A DNA stretch of 64,000 nt from Rhodococcus tukisamuensis NBRC 100609 (GCF_001894985.1 NZ_BCXG01000005.1:186001-250000); one strand, 5' to 3'; positions 7,515-17,311 are shown, counted from the first letter of the stretch. Notes: generated from the letters alone by a model not told the origin. Numbers and translations are program-made.

Positions 7515-8092
7515 GCGACGCTCGGCACAAATGCCGCTGATGCACTCGATAGAAATTGAATTGAATCAATCCTCAACCAAAATGGGAAACCTTGACTATT
7601 AATCGCCCAGACCATTGGACAAGGACACGGTTCGGAGTGTCGCGGACTTCGATCGCCGTAATCGATCGCGCGCCCTTTCCGGGTCGATCGAATGAATGAA
7701 CTCTGAATGAACGCACTGCGGCAGTCGCTCCCTGTCGTCGGCCTCTCGGGTCCCCCGACTCCGTGACGGAAACTCGTCGTGACCTCGCGGTTGCGACATG
7801 AGTCCAGTTCAGACGTCGGATCTCAGGTCACCACCCCCGATTCCCGATCGGCGGGCAGTCCGGATCGCCGCCAACCCGGAACTCGAACCCGGGCGCCGCA
7901 CCGAGTGTCCCGTTCGGGTTGGTGGTCGCACACAAATCATGTAGAACAGATCACTACTGATCCAGGTTCGTGATCTTGATTCAATGGCGATGTTTTGGTG
8001 GGAAACACGCACAGGACGCGGCCTGTATCGAGGTCCCCCGGGGGGCCGGACCGCAGGGTCCGGGCACGGGCTAAAAGAGAACAGGCGAAATC
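7515..8092. other. 578-base gene-free region upstream of the wax-ester synthase
   Basis: Its first part (about 7550-7610) is markedly AT-rich for this genome and includes ATTGA-N6-TCAAT at 7555-7570. An 8-bp inverted repeat CCAACCCG / CGGGTTGG (7871-7878, 7915-7922) encloses a GC-rich core, and a 7-bp hairpin (CCGGACC / GGTCCGG) lies at about 8048-8065, just before the WS/DGAT start. Short open frames inside have no coding character. Confidence 0.5.
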
Positions 8093-9478
8093 ATGCTATT
8101 ACCGATGTCACCGGCCGATTCGATGTTCCTGCTCGGCGAGTCTCGCGAGCATCCGATGCACGTAGGAGGGCTTGCGCTCTTGGCCCCGCCGGAAGGCGGC
8201 GATGCCGACGATGTGCGGGCCATGCTCGATTCCGCATTGGCCGGCGGGGCGGTGTCGCCGGTGCTGCGCAAGCGCCCGCGGCGATCGCTGACCTCGCTCG
8301 GGCAGTGGGGCTGGGAAGAGGACGTCGAGGTCGACCTCAGCCACCACATTCGTCACAGCGCCCTGCCGCAACCGGGCGGCGTCAAGGAACTCCTCGAGTT
8401 GGTCTCACGGCTGCACGCGCACCTGCTCGACCGCAACCGGCCGCTGTGGGAGATGCACCTGATCGAGGGCCTCTCGGACGGGCGCTTCGCCGTGTACATG
8501 AAGATCCACCACGCGGTGACCGACGGCGTCTCCGCGATGAAGCTGTTGCGCAGCACGCTCAGCGAGGACTCGGGTGAGCGCGGGATGCCGGCGCCGTGGG
8601 AGCCGCTGGCGCGGGATCGTCCGGCGAGGGTCCCGGCCGCCGCGCCCGACGGCTTCAACCTGCTCGGCCTGCCCGGCGCGGCCGTGGGCGCGGTTCGCGG
8701 CGCGTTCGGCCTGCTGCCGGTGCTCGCGACCACCGTCGACCGGGCGCGCAACAACCGCGGCGGCTCGCTCTCGCTCGCCGCCCCGAAGAGCATTCTCAAC
8801 GTGCCGATCGGCGGGGCCCGCCGCTTCGCCGCCAGGTCCTGGCCGATCGAGCGGCTCCGACTCGTCGCGAAGGCGGGCGACGCCACCATCAACGACGTGG
8901 TCCTCGCGATGTGCTCCGGTGCGCTGCGCAGCTATCTGGACGAGCTCGACGTCCTCCCCGCCGACCCCCTCGTGGCACTGGTGCCGGTCTCGCTGCGACG
9001 GGAAGGCGTGGAGAGCAAGTCCGGCAACGACTTCGGGCTTCTCTCGTGCAATCTGGCCACCCATCTCGAGGAGCCCGCAGAGCGGTTCGACGCGGTCCGC
9101 AAGACGATGGGTGAGGGCAAGGAGGAGATGAGCACCAGGAGTTCGGGCGAGATCCTGGCGATGAGCGCGCTCGGCGCCGTTCCGCTGGTGCTCGGGGTGC
9201 TCTTCGGCGAGCGGGCGCCCATCCGGCCCCCGAACGTGATGATCTCCAACGTGCCGGGGCCGGGCATGCCGCTGTACTGGAACGGCGCGCGGCTGACTGC
9301 GCTGTACCCGCTGTCGATCGCCGTCGACGGGCAGGCCCTGAACATCACCATCACCAGCACCGACGACGAGATCGCATTCGGCATCACCGGATGCCGTCGC
9401 AGCGTGCCGCCACTGGCTCCGCTGCTGGGATGCCTCGACGACGAACTCGGTGCCCTCGAGGCGGCGGTCGGGTTGTAG
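8093..9478 (+). CDS. Wax-ester synthase / acyl-CoA:diacylglycerol acyltransferase (WS/DGAT)
   Basis: A 461-residue acyltransferase that makes triacylglycerol or wax ester from acyl-CoA for storage lipid. The catalytic HHxxxDG motif is HHAVTDG at residues 139-145 (IHHAVTDGVSAMK). Downstream family motifs NDVVLA (near 270) and ISNVPGPGMPLYWNGA (near 386-401) are present. The length is normal for Tgs/WS-DGAT proteins of mycolic-acid bacteria, which usually have several paralogues. It is preceded by a long gene-free leader and followed by a hairpin at 9481-9520. Confidence 0.95.
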   Translation: MLLPMSPADSMFLLGESREHPMHVGGLALLAPPEGGDADDVRAMLDSALAGGAVSPVLRKRPRRSLTSLGQWGWEEDVEVDLSHHIRHSALPQPGGVKELLELVSRLHAHLLDRNRPLWEMHLIEGLSDGRFAVYMKIHHAVTDGVSAMKLLRSTLSEDSGERGMPAPWEPLARDRPARVPAAAPDGFNLLGLPGAAVGAVRGAFGLLPVLATTVDRARNNRGGSLSLAAPKSILNVPIGGARRFAARSWPIERLRLVAKAGDATINDVVLAMCSGALRSYLDELDVLPADPLVALVPVSLRREGVESKSGNDFGLLSCNLATHLEEPAERFDAVRKTMGEGKEEMSTRSSGEILAMSALGAVPLVLGVLFGERAPIRPPNVMISNVPGPGMPLYWNGARLTALYPLSIAVDGQALNITITSTDDEIAFGITGCRRSVPPLAPLLGCLDDELGALEAAVGL

Positions 9479-9510
9479 CCACCGTCCGGGCGGTCGGGTT
9501 GTAGCCACCG
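9463..9510 (+). repeat. 26-bp tandem duplication over the WS/DGAT stop codon
   Basis: A 22-base sequence at 9463-9484 recurs exactly at 9489-9510 (period 26). The first copy encodes the last residues and the TAG stop of the WS/DGAT gene. Confidence 0.9.
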
Positions 9511-9520
9511 CCCGGACGGT
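9481..9520 (+). terminator. Hairpin terminator after WS/DGAT
   Basis: A perfect 14-bp inverted repeat ACCGTCCGGGCGGT / ACCGCCCGGACGGT (9481-9494, 9507-9520) with a 12-base loop starts two bases after the stop. There is no U-run. It is built partly from the tandem duplication. Confidence 0.7.
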
Positions 9521-9586
9521 CAGTCCCTGCGCGCCCGCTGCGTCACCGCGGCGGCCGAACCTACCCGTCACACCGATCCGGCAGGC

Positions 9587-10612
9587 ATGATGGTCACGCC
9601 CGACACCGCACGCACACCGGGAGACGACGTGTCCGACCGCTCACCCCAGGATTCAGACGCGGTCTGGACGAGACCTGACTTCCCGGACAGCTCGACGTGG
9701 ACCGTGGTGCTGTCGGAGGCCGAGCGGGCGGAGATCGTCGACGCGGGCAGGGCCGACGGGCTCGACCCGTCGCGCCTGTTCCCCACCCTCCGGTCCCGCT
9801 GCGAGGAGTGGGCGCACACGCTCAGCGCCGGATGTGGATTCGTGCTCCTGCGCGGGTTTCCCGTCGACGAGCTCGGCACCGAGCAGACCGAGCGCGCATA
9901 CCTCGCCCTGGGTGCCATGCTCGGGACGCCGGTGGGCCAGGACCGGGAAGGGTCCGTACTCACCCACATTCGTGACGAACGAATCACCAGGACCGACCCC
10001 ACCGTCCGGCTCTACCGGACGAGGGAACGTCAGGACTTCCACACCGACGGTTCCGACCTGGTCTCGCTGCTGTGCCTGAGCCAGGCGCAGGCCGGCGGAG
10101 AGAGCCTGATCGCCAGTTCCGCGGCGATCTACAACGAGGTGTTGCGACGACGCCCGGACCTGCTCGAAGTGCTCTACTCCCCCATGCCGTGGGATCGCAA
10201 CGGCGAGGAGCCGCCGGGGCAGCCGCCCTACTTCGAACTCGCACCCCTCAACGACATCGACGGGGCGCCGCGTCTGTTCTACATCAGCTGGTACATCCGT
10301 GACTCCCAACGACATCCGGAGGCTCCACGGCTGACCGCCGGCCAACTCGAGGCCCTCGAGCTCGTCGAGACCATCGCCAACGAGCCACGCTTCCACGTCG
10401 AGATGGTCTTCGAACCCGGCGACATCCAGATCCTGCACAACGGGCGCATCCTGCACGCCCGCAACGCCTACCGAGACCACCCCGACCTCGACCAGCGGCG
10501 GCACCTGCTCCGACTGTGGTTGACGGCCAGGAACTTCCACGGCGTCGCAGAACCGTTGCGGTCGGGAATCCCGTCGCGGTCTGCGAACGACGGCCCCGCC
10601 GCGACACGCTGA
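9587..10612 (+). CDS. TauD/TfdA-family Fe(II)/2-oxoglutarate-dependent oxygenase
   Basis: A 341-residue member of the TauD/TfdA clan. The iron-binding facial triad can be read as His152 and Asp154 (DFHTDGSD) plus the distal His290 (ILHARNAY), and the basic segment RRHLLRLW (305-312) supplies the 2-oxoglutarate-binding Arg. The N-terminal 30 residues are not conserved. Similar proteins hydroxylate small acids or amino-acid side chains; the substrate is unknown. The stop codon lies within the left arm of a terminator shared with the convergent aminotransferase gene. Confidence 0.88.
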   Translation: MMVTPDTARTPGDDVSDRSPQDSDAVWTRPDFPDSSTWTVVLSEAERAEIVDAGRADGLDPSRLFPTLRSRCEEWAHTLSAGCGFVLLRGFPVDELGTEQTERAYLALGAMLGTPVGQDREGSVLTHIRDERITRTDPTVRLYRTRERQDFHTDGSDLVSLLCLSQAQAGGESLIASSAAIYNEVLRRRPDLLEVLYSPMPWDRNGEEPPGQPPYFELAPLNDIDGAPRLFYISWYIRDSQRHPEAPRLTAGQLEALELVETIANEPRFHVEMVFEPGDIQILHNGRILHARNAYRDHPDLDQRRHLLRLWLTARNFHGVAEPLRSGIPSRSANDGPAATR

Positions 10613-10668
10613 CCCGCCGGCCGATGTGCGTGTGCCGGCACGGCCGGACCGGCTTCCGGCGGGTCAGC
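10608..10668. terminator. Bidirectional hairpin between the oxygenase and the aminotransferase
   Basis: Perfect 13-bp arms GCTGACCCGCCGG (10608-10620) and CCGGCGGGTCAGC (10656-10668), separated by 35 bases with internal GC-rich complementarity. The left arm includes the oxygenase stop codon. Confidence 0.7.
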
Positions 10669-10698
10669 GACTGCCGCAGCACTGGTCGGTGTTCAGGC

Positions 10699-11934
10699 CT
10701 AGCCGAGCGCCGAGAGGACCCCCGCCGCCATCTCGGCGACCTGCGCGTCGGTCATCACGAACGACGGCGAGAACTGCATGGCCCCGACGCCGGCCGCGCG
10801 ACCGGAGATGCCGAACTTGCGCAGCGTCTTCACGAACGGCAGCGCCTCGGCCGGATCCGCGAGCTGCACGGCGGCGACCGCACCGAGACCGCTGCGCACC
10901 TCTTGCACCCGTGGGTGCTCGGCCAGCGGCGCGAACTGCTCGTGCAGCGTGCGCTCGAGCCGGGCGGCGTCGTCGAGCAGGTTCTCCCGCTCGATGATGT
11001 CCAGGTTCGCCATCGCCGCGGCCGCCGCACCGGCGTGCCCGCCGTAGGTGTAGCCGTGACGCCACCAGACCCCACCCGCGAAGAACGGCTCCGCGACGTT
11101 CGGCGCGATGAACACCGCGCCCATCGGGACGTACCCGGAGGTCAGTCCCTTCGCGGTCGTCACCATGTCCGGCTGCAGGTCGAATCGGGTGGAGGCAAAC
11201 CAGGATCCACCGATGCGGCCGAAGCCGGTGACGACCTCGTCGACGACGAAGAGGATGTCGTGGTCGCGGCAGATCTCGCGGACCTCGCGCAGGTACCCCT
11301 CGGGCGGCAGGTAGATCCCGCCGGCGCCGATGATCGGCTCGCAGAAGAACGCGGCGATGGAGTCGGCACCCTCCTTCTCGATCAGTTCGAGCAGCGACTT
11401 CGCATCGTCCCACGCCACGGTGCGCGCGTCGGCCATCAGCTCGCCGTAGCCCTCCCGGTTCACCGGGATGCCGGCCAGCGCGGTGCCGGCGACGTGCATG
11501 CCGTGGTACGCCTTCTGGCGGCCGACCACGATCCGCTTGCCGGGCTTGCCCATCTCGTGCCAGTAGCGTCGCGCCAGCTTGGCCGCGGTGTCCACCGAGT
11601 CGGACCCGCCGGAGGTGAAGAAGATCTTGCTCCCGGGCACCGGCGCGATCGCCGCGAGCCGCTCGGCCAGCGCCGCCGTCGTCTCCGGGACGAAGTCGCC
11701 GAAGTTCGAGAAGTGCGCGATCGTCGACAGCTGGGTAGCGACGGCGTCGGCGATCTCCTTGCGGCCGTGCCCGACGTTGGTGAACCACAGCCCTGCCGTC
11801 GCGTCGAGGTACCGGGAGCCCTGGTCGTCCCAGATGTACGCGCCCTCACCCCGACTGACGACGAACGCGCCATCCTGCTGCACCGCGCCCATGTCCGCGA
11901 ACCCGTGCCACAGTGCGGAACCGTTTGAACTCAC
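10699..11934 (-). CDS. Class III (omega) aminotransferase, PLP-dependent
   Basis: A 411-residue fold-type I aminotransferase. Lys262 (TTAKGLTSG) is the Schiff-base lysine, Asp232 (VVDEVVTGFGR) pairs with the pyridine nitrogen, and FTSGGSDSVDTAAKLAR (106-122) binds phosphate. The sequence type matches omega-amino acid:pyruvate or beta-alanine transaminases, which shuttle amino groups between amines and pyruvate. It begins with GTG at 11934, and the four bases GTGA overlap the stop of the upstream membrane-protein gene, indicating translational coupling. Confidence 0.92.
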   Translation of the reverse strand: MSSNGSALWHGFADMGAVQQDGAFVVSRGEGAYIWDDQGSRYLDATAGLWFTNVGHGRKEIADAVATQLSTIAHFSNFGDFVPETTAALAERLAAIAPVPGSKIFFTSGGSDSVDTAAKLARRYWHEMGKPGKRIVVGRQKAYHGMHVAGTALAGIPVNREGYGELMADARTVAWDDAKSLLELIEKEGADSIAAFFCEPIIGAGGIYLPPEGYLREVREICRDHDILFVVDEVVTGFGRIGGSWFASTRFDLQPDMVTTAKGLTSGYVPMGAVFIAPNVAEPFFAGGVWWRHGYTYGGHAGAAAAAMANLDIIERENLLDDAARLERTLHEQFAPLAEHPRVQEVRSGLGAVAAVQLADPAEALPFVKTLRKFGISGRAAGVGAMQFSPSFVMTDAQVAEMAAGVLSALG

Positions 11935-12635
11935 GCCTCGACCTCCATCTCGCCACTCTCGATCTCCGCCGGCGTCAACGGACGGATGTCCTTGCCGTAA
12001 CGCCGGCGCCGGGCCAGCCTACCTGCGGCGTTGACCGCCAGCGCCATCAGCACGAAGGCCAGGAGCAGCACCACCAGCCCGATCGACATCTGCAGGTAGC
12101 CCTGCTTCATCGGGCTGAGGAACGGGTAGGGGTACCAGTCGACGACCGCCCCGCGGATCAGGCTGTACACCCCGTAGACGAGCGGGAACCACAGCCAGCC
12201 GACGGCCTGCTTGTCGCTGATCCGCATCCGCGGCGGGTTGACGAGCCAGTCGAGGAGGATCACCAGCGGCAGGATCCGGTGCAGGGAGTTGTTGATCCAG
12301 TCGTCGTTGAGGTTCACGTCGATGCCGGCGAGCAGGACGGCGTAGATGATCCCGGTGATGACCATGTAGAGGGTCGTCGCGCCGCGGAAGAGCTGCCAGC
12401 GACGCGACTGCGGGTCGGTGAGCCCGCCGACCGCGAACACGACCACGGTGAGCACGTTGCTCAGGATGGTGAAGTAGCTGAAGTAGTTGACGACGGAGAA
12501 CGAGTCGCTGTCGATCTCGCGGATCGGTATCCACGCCAGCGCCACGACGCCGAGGGCGGCGAAGGCCAGTCGCAGAGCGCGCATGAGCGGGCTCGTCCGG
12601 GGGTACACCGTCGCTTCGGTGGTGGCAGCAGTCAC
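11931..12635 (-). CDS. Pr6Pr-type multi-pass membrane protein
   Basis: From a GTG at 12635 the product is 234 residues with about six hydrophobic helices (for example LRLAFAALGVVALAWIPI, FSYFTILSNVLTVVVFAV, MSIGLVVLLLAFVLMALA). The SVVNYFSYFTILSN segment and the conserved histidine in NNSLHRILPLVILLDW are typical of the Pr6Pr family (FAR-17a/AIG1-like). No enzymatic function is established for bacterial members. The upstream frame is arginine-rich and overlaps hrpA, so the GTG start is favoured. It is coupled to the aminotransferase and divergent from hrpA. Confidence 0.82.
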   Translation of the reverse strand: MTAATTEATVYPRTSPLMRALRLAFAALGVVALAWIPIREIDSDSFSVVNYFSYFTILSNVLTVVVFAVGGLTDPQSRRWQLFRGATTLYMVITGIIYAVLLAGIDVNLNDDWINNSLHRILPLVILLDWLVNPPRMRISDKQAVGWLWFPLVYGVYSLIRGAVVDWYPYPFLSPMKQGYLQMSIGLVVLLLAFVLMALAVNAAGRLARRRRYGKDIRPLTPAEIESGEMEVEA

Positions 12636-12735
12636 CCGCCGATGCTCGCACGCCCGCCCGCCCGGAGGCCGGACCGACGCGCACCGGTTCCGGCCTGCGC
12701 GGCCCGCGTGGGGCGTTCGATACGCTGGCACGAGC

Positions 12736-15700
12736 ATGTCGAACACAGAGCCCACGACCCCGCCCGGCACCCCGCCCGCCGCCCAGCCCGGCCTCGACCG
12801 CCGCGAGCTCAAGAGGCTCCTCCCCGACCTCTCCCTCCGCGACGAGCACCGGCTCCGCCGCAAGCTCGACCGCGCCCGAACCCCGGAGGCGCTCGCGTCG
12901 CTCGCCCGCGAGGTGAACCAGGCCCAGGCCCGGATCTCGTCGCGCCGGGCCTGCGTGCCGAAGACCAGCTACCCGGAGGGCCTTCCGGTCAGCGCCCGGC
13001 GCGACGACATCGCCGCGGCTATCGAGGCCCACCAGGTGGTGATCGTGGCCGGCGAGACCGGCTCCGGCAAGACCACCCAGATCCCGAAGATCTGCCTGGA
13101 CCTGGGCCGCGGGGTGCGCGGGCTCATCGGGCACACCCAGCCGCGCCGGCTCGCCGCCCGCACCGTCGCCGAGCGGATCGCCGAGGAACTCGACACCGAG
13201 CTCGGCGAGGCCGTCGGCTACACGGTCCGGTTCACCGACCAGGTCTCCGACGGCACCCTGGTCAAGCTGATGACCGACGGCATCCTGCTCGCGGAGATCC
13301 AGCGCGACCGCCTGCTGCGCCGCTACGACACCCTGATCATCGACGAGGCCCACGAGCGCAGCCTCAACATCGACTTCATCCTCGGCTACCTCCGCGAGCT
13401 GTTGCCGCGCCGGCCCGACCTGAAGGTGATCATCACCTCCGCCACCATCGACCCGGAACGGTTCGCCGAGCACTTCACCGTGAACGGCGTCCCGGCGCCG
13501 ATCGTCGAGGTGTCCGGCCGCACCTTCCCCGTGGAGATGCGCTACCGCCCGCTGAGCGTCGACGTGGGCGAGCAGACCATCGACCGCGACCCGGTCGACG
13601 CCGTCGGCGAGGCGGTCGAGGAACTGATGGCCGAGGGCGACGGCGACATCCTGGTGTTCCTGTCCGGCGAACGCGAGATCCGCGACACCGCCGAGGCGCT
13701 GCGCGAGCGCAAGCTGCGCGGCACCGAGATCCTGCCGCTGTACGCCCGGCTGTCCGCGGCCGAGCAGCACCGGGTCTTCGAGCGGCACACCGGCCGCCGG
13801 GTGGTGCTCTCGACGAACGTCGCGGAGACGTCGCTGACGGTGCCCGGCATCCGTTACGTAGTGGACCCGGGCACGGCCCGCATCTCCCGCTACTCCGTGC
13901 GCACCAAGGTCCAGCGACTGCCCATCGAGGAGATCTCGCAGGCCTCGGCCCGCCAGCGCGCGGGCCGCTGCGGCCGCGTCGCCGACGGCATCTGCATCCG
14001 GCTGTACTCCGAGGAGGACTTCGAGTCCCGGCCCGAGTTCACCGAACCCGAGATCCTGCGCACCAACCTGGCGTCGGTGGTCCTGCAGATGACCGCCCTC
14101 GGCCTCGGCGACATCGCCGCGTTCCCGTTCGTGGAGGCGCCGGACCCGCGCGCCATCCGGGACGGCATCGCGCTGCTCGAGGAACTCGGCGCGATCAAGC
14201 CGGCCGGCAAGGACGCGGTCGCCGAGCTCACCCCCGTCGGGCGGGAGCTGGCCCAGCTGCCGGTCGACCCGCGGATGGCCCGGATGCTCGCGCAGGCCCA
14301 CAACACGGGCTGCCTGCGCGAGACCCTGATCATCGTCGCCGCACTGTCGATTCAGGACGTGCGCGAGCGGCCCGCCGAACACCAGCAGGCCGCCGACGAG
14401 AAGCACGCCCGGTTCAACGTCGCCGGCTCGGACTTCCTCGCCTACCTCAAGCTCTGGGACTACCTCCGCGAGCAGCGCCGGGAGCTCTCCTCCAACCAGT
14501 TCCGCAAGATGTGCAAGAGCGAGTTCCTGCACTGGCTGCGGATCCGGGAGTGGCAGGACCTGCACGGCCAGCTCTCCCAGATCACCCGCGGCCTCGGCTG
14601 GACCGGCAACGACCAGCCCGCGAGCGAGGCCTCGGTGCACCAGGCGCTGCTGTCCGGGCTGCTCTCGCACATCGGCCTGCGCGAGGGCGAGAAGCGGGAC
14701 TTCCTCGGCGCCCGCGGCGCCCGGTTCGCGGTGTTCCCCGGGTCGTCGCTGTTCAAGAAGCCGCCGCGCTGGGTGATGGCCGCCGAACTGGTGGAGACCA
14801 CCCGGCTGTGGGGCCGGATGGCCGCGGGCATCGAACCGGAGTGGGCCGAGAAGCTGGCCCCGCACCTGGTCAAGCGCACCTACTCGGAGCCGCACTGGTC
14901 CACCAAGCGGGCCGCCGCGATGGCCTACGAGCGGGTCACGCTCTACGGCATCCCGCTGGTCGCCAAGCGCGCCGTCGGCTACGCCACCATCGACCCGGAG
15001 GCCTCGCGGGAGCTGTTCATCCGGCACGCGCTGGTGCAGGGCGAGTGGCAGACCCAGCACAAGTTCTTCCACCAGAACCGCGCCCTGCTCGACGACGTCG
15101 AGGAGATGGAGACCCGGGCCCGCCGGCGCGACATCCTGGTCGACGACGAGACGCTGTTCGAGTTCTACGACGAGCGCGTCGGCCCTGAGGCGGTGTCCGC
15201 CAAGCACTTCGACACCTGGTGGAAGCAGGCCCGCCGCGCCGACCCGGACCTGCTGACGTTCACCGCCAAGACCGTCGTCAACGCCGACGCCGCCGGGGTG
15301 CTCGGCGGCGACTACCCGAACACCTGGCGCCAGGGCGACATCTCGTTCCCGCTGACCTACCAGTTCGAGCCGGGCACCGAGGACGACGGCGTCACCGCCC
15401 GCATCCCGGTGGCCCTGCTGGCGCAGCTGCGGGACGTCGGCTTCGAGTGGCTGGTCCCCGGCATGCGTGAGGAACTGGTCACCGCACTGATCAAGTCGCT
15501 GCCGAAGGCGCTGCGGCGCACCGTCGTTCCGGCGCCGGACTACGCCCGGGCAGCGCTGTCCGCGGTCAAGGCCCGCGCCGAGCCGCTGACCGTCGCAATC
15601 GCGCGGGAACTCTCGCGGATGGCCGGAACCCCCATCGCGCCCACCGACTTCGACCTGACGGCGGTACCGGACCACCTGCGGATGACCTTCGCCGCGGTGG

Positions 15701-16668
15701 ACCCCGGCGGCAAGGTGCTCGGACGCAGCAAGAACCTGAGCCAGTTGCGTGAACAGCTCGCTCCCCGGGTGGCGAAGGAGGTCTCGCGGGCGACCGCGAC
15801 GACCGAGCGGCCCGCGGCCACGGTGTGGACGTCGGAGACGCTGGGGTCGCTGCCGGAATCGGTCTCGCGCACCCTCGGCGGGCAGAAGGTCGTCGGGTAC
15901 CCGGCGCTGGCCCCGGAGGCCCGCGGCGTCGCGGTGCGGGTGTTCGCGACGCCGGCCGAGCAGCGACGGGCGATGCAGGACGGCACCCGGGCGCTGCTGC
16001 TGCGGGCGATCCCGACGCCGACGAAGTCCGCAGTCGGCGGGCTCGGCACCCGGGACCGGCTGGCGCTGGGGCAGAACCCGCACGGGAGCGTGGACGCCCT
16101 CGTGGAGGACTGCCGCGCCTGCGCGGTGGACGCGCTGATGGACGCGCACGGCGGTCCGTCCCGCACCCCGGAGGGCTATCAGAAGCTCGAGGCGGCGGTG
16201 CGCCCCGAACTGCCGCGGCAGGTGGCCGCCTTGGTGCGTCTGGTGGTACCCGTCCTCGACCGGGCGCACCGGCTGCGGCTGCTGCTCGACCGCACCTCAG
16301 GCGAGGCCGCCGACGACGTCCGCGAGCAACTGGAGTCGTTGGTGTACCCCGGTTTCGTCGCGGACACCGGCGCCGTGCGACTGCGCGATCTGCCGAGGTA
16401 CCTTGACGGCGCGATCAAGCGGCTCGAGGCACTGCCCGGCTCCGCGACCCGGGACCGGCAGGCCCTCGCGGTCCTGGACGCCGTCTACGACGACTACGCG
16501 AGGATGCTGACGCGGCTCGACCCGCGCCGGCAGTTCGACCCGGACGTCGAGGCGGTCCGCTGGATGATCGAGGAGCTGCGGGTGAGCCTGTTTGCGCAGT
16601 CCCTCGGAACCCCGCAGCCGGTGTCCGACAAGCGCATTCGCAAGACGATCGCCTCGATCACCAAGTAG
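12736..16668 (+). CDS. hrpA: ATP-dependent RNA helicase HrpA (DEAH box)
   Basis: A 1310-residue DEAH-box helicase. Walker A GETGSGKT is at 106-113 and DEAH at 203-206, followed by SAT, the helicase C-domain (RAGRCGR), helicase-associated HA2/OB regions and the long HrpA-specific C-terminal region (DUF3418), giving the normal full length of about 1300. HrpA acts in mRNA handling and in clearing stalled or collided ribosomes in E. coli. The ATG at 12736 follows a 100-base gap from the divergent Pr6Pr gene. No frame problem was seen. Confidence 0.97.
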   Translation: MSNTEPTTPPGTPPAAQPGLDRRELKRLLPDLSLRDEHRLRRKLDRARTPEALASLAREVNQAQARISSRRACVPKTSYPEGLPVSARRDDIAAAIEAHQVVIVAGETGSGKTTQIPKICLDLGRGVRGLIGHTQPRRLAARTVAERIAEELDTELGEAVGYTVRFTDQVSDGTLVKLMTDGILLAEIQRDRLLRRYDTLIIDEAHERSLNIDFILGYLRELLPRRPDLKVIITSATIDPERFAEHFTVNGVPAPIVEVSGRTFPVEMRYRPLSVDVGEQTIDRDPVDAVGEAVEELMAEGDGDILVFLSGEREIRDTAEALRERKLRGTEILPLYARLSAAEQHRVFERHTGRRVVLSTNVAETSLTVPGIRYVVDPGTARISRYSVRTKVQRLPIEEISQASARQRAGRCGRVADGICIRLYSEEDFESRPEFTEPEILRTNLASVVLQMTALGLGDIAAFPFVEAPDPRAIRDGIALLEELGAIKPAGKDAVAELTPVGRELAQLPVDPRMARMLAQAHNTGCLRETLIIVAALSIQDVRERPAEHQQAADEKHARFNVAGSDFLAYLKLWDYLREQRRELSSNQFRKMCKSEFLHWLRIREWQDLHGQLSQITRGLGWTGNDQPASEASVHQALLSGLLSHIGLREGEKRDFLGARGARFAVFPGSSLFKKPPRWVMAAELVETTRLWGRMAAGIEPEWAEKLAPHLVKRTYSEPHWSTKRAAAMAYERVTLYGIPLVAKRAVGYATIDPEASRELFIRHALVQGEWQTQHKFFHQNRALLDDVEEMETRARRRDILVDDETLFEFYDERVGPEAVSAKHFDTWWKQARRADPDLLTFTAKTVVNADAAGVLGGDYPNTWRQGDISFPLTYQFEPGTEDDGVTARIPVALLAQLRDVGFEWLVPGMREELVTALIKSLPKALRRTVVPAPDYARAALSAVKARAEPLTVAIARELSRMAGTPIAPTDFDLTAVPDHLRMTFAAVDPGGKVLGRSKNLSQLREQLAPRVAKEVSRATATTERPAATVWTSETLGSLPESVSRTLGGQKVVGYPALAPEARGVAVRVFATPAEQRRAMQDGTRALLLRAIPTPTKSAVGGLGTRDRLALGQNPHGSVDALVEDCRACAVDALMDAHGGPSRTPEGYQKLEAAVRPELPRQVAALVRLVVPVLDRAHRLRLLLDRTSGEAADDVREQLESLVYPGFVADTGAVRLRDLPRYLDGAIKRLEALPGSATRDRQALAVLDAVYDDYARMLTRLDPRRQFDPDVEAVRWMIEELRVSLFAQSLGTPQPVSDKRIRKTIASITK

Positions 16669-16720
16669 CGCAGCGACCGGGGCGCCGACGGCCGAACAGC
16701 CTCCGCACCCGGGCGCGGCG

Positions 16721-17185
16721 TTACCCGCCGTCGACGTTGTCGCGGTGCGCCTGCAGGTCCTTGATCTCGCGCTCGAAGTCCTCCACCGAGGTGAATGACC
16801 GGTAGACAGAGGCGAATCGGAGGTAGGCCACCTCGTCGAGGTCGCGCAGCGGCCCCAGGATCGCCAGGCCCACCTCGTTGCTCGGCACCTCGGCGGACCC
16901 GCCTGCGCGAATGGCCTCCTCGACCTTCTGGGCGAGCTTGTAGAGGGCGTCGTCGTCCACCGCCCGGCCCTGGCAGGCCCGGCGGACGCCGCGAACGACC
17001 TTCTCGCGGCTGAACGGTTCGGTGACCCCGCTGCGCTTGACCACCGACAACACCGCGGTCTCGACGGTGGTGAAACGGCGGCCGCACTCAGGACAGGAGC
17101 GGCGCCGACGGATGGCCTGACCCTCGTCGGCCTCCCGCGAGTCGACGACGCGCGAATCGGGATGTCGGCAGAACGGGCAGTGCAT
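16721..17185 (-). CDS. nrdR: NrdR, ribonucleotide-reductase repressor
   Basis: A 154-residue regulator with an N-terminal zinc ribbon (Cys3, Cys6, Cys31, Cys34) and an ATP-cone domain (about 49-139, [14 protein letters not shown] onward). NrdR senses ATP/dATP and represses nrd operons. The start at 17185 places MHCPFC at the N-terminus as in all NrdR proteins. Its position beside the LysM division gene and lexA is conserved in mycobacteria (Rv2718c-Rv2720). Confidence 0.97.
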   Translation of the reverse strand: MHCPFCRHPDSRVVDSREADEGQAIRRRRSCPECGRRFTTVETAVLSVVKRSGVTEPFSREKVVRGVRRACQGRAVDDDALYKLAQKVEEAIRAGGSAEVPSNEVGLAILGPLRDLDEVAYLRFASVYRSFTSVEDFEREIKDLQAHRDNVDGG

Positions 17186-17311
17186 GGCGAATCCTTCGTC
17201 TGAGCCGAGAAGCCCGATACTCCCACTGGATGTGGTAGGGCCAACAGGGTTCGAGGATACCGCCGAGTGCCACTCCGGCGTGCAGATGCCCGTCTCAGCG
17301 CCCACGTCGAC

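Noticed and set aside
7599-7799. 66-codon minus-strand frame in the WS/DGAT leader
   Set aside because: No ribosome site, Arg/Ser-rich composition typical of random high-GC frames, and no recognisable family.
7870-7925. Minus-strand sequence GGGTTCGAGTTCC resembling a tRNA T-arm
   Set aside because: No acceptor, D-arm or anticodon arm of proper spacing can be built around it, and the G53-C61 pair would be a G-T.
9463-9510. 22-base direct repeats as a possible integration attachment site
   Set aside because: The copies are only four bases apart, with no integrase or element between them; a local tandem duplication explains them.
11913-16269. Very long overlapping frames on both strands across hrpA
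   Set aside because: They are shadows of hrpA; their translations are Arg/Gly/Pro-rich and carry no domains.
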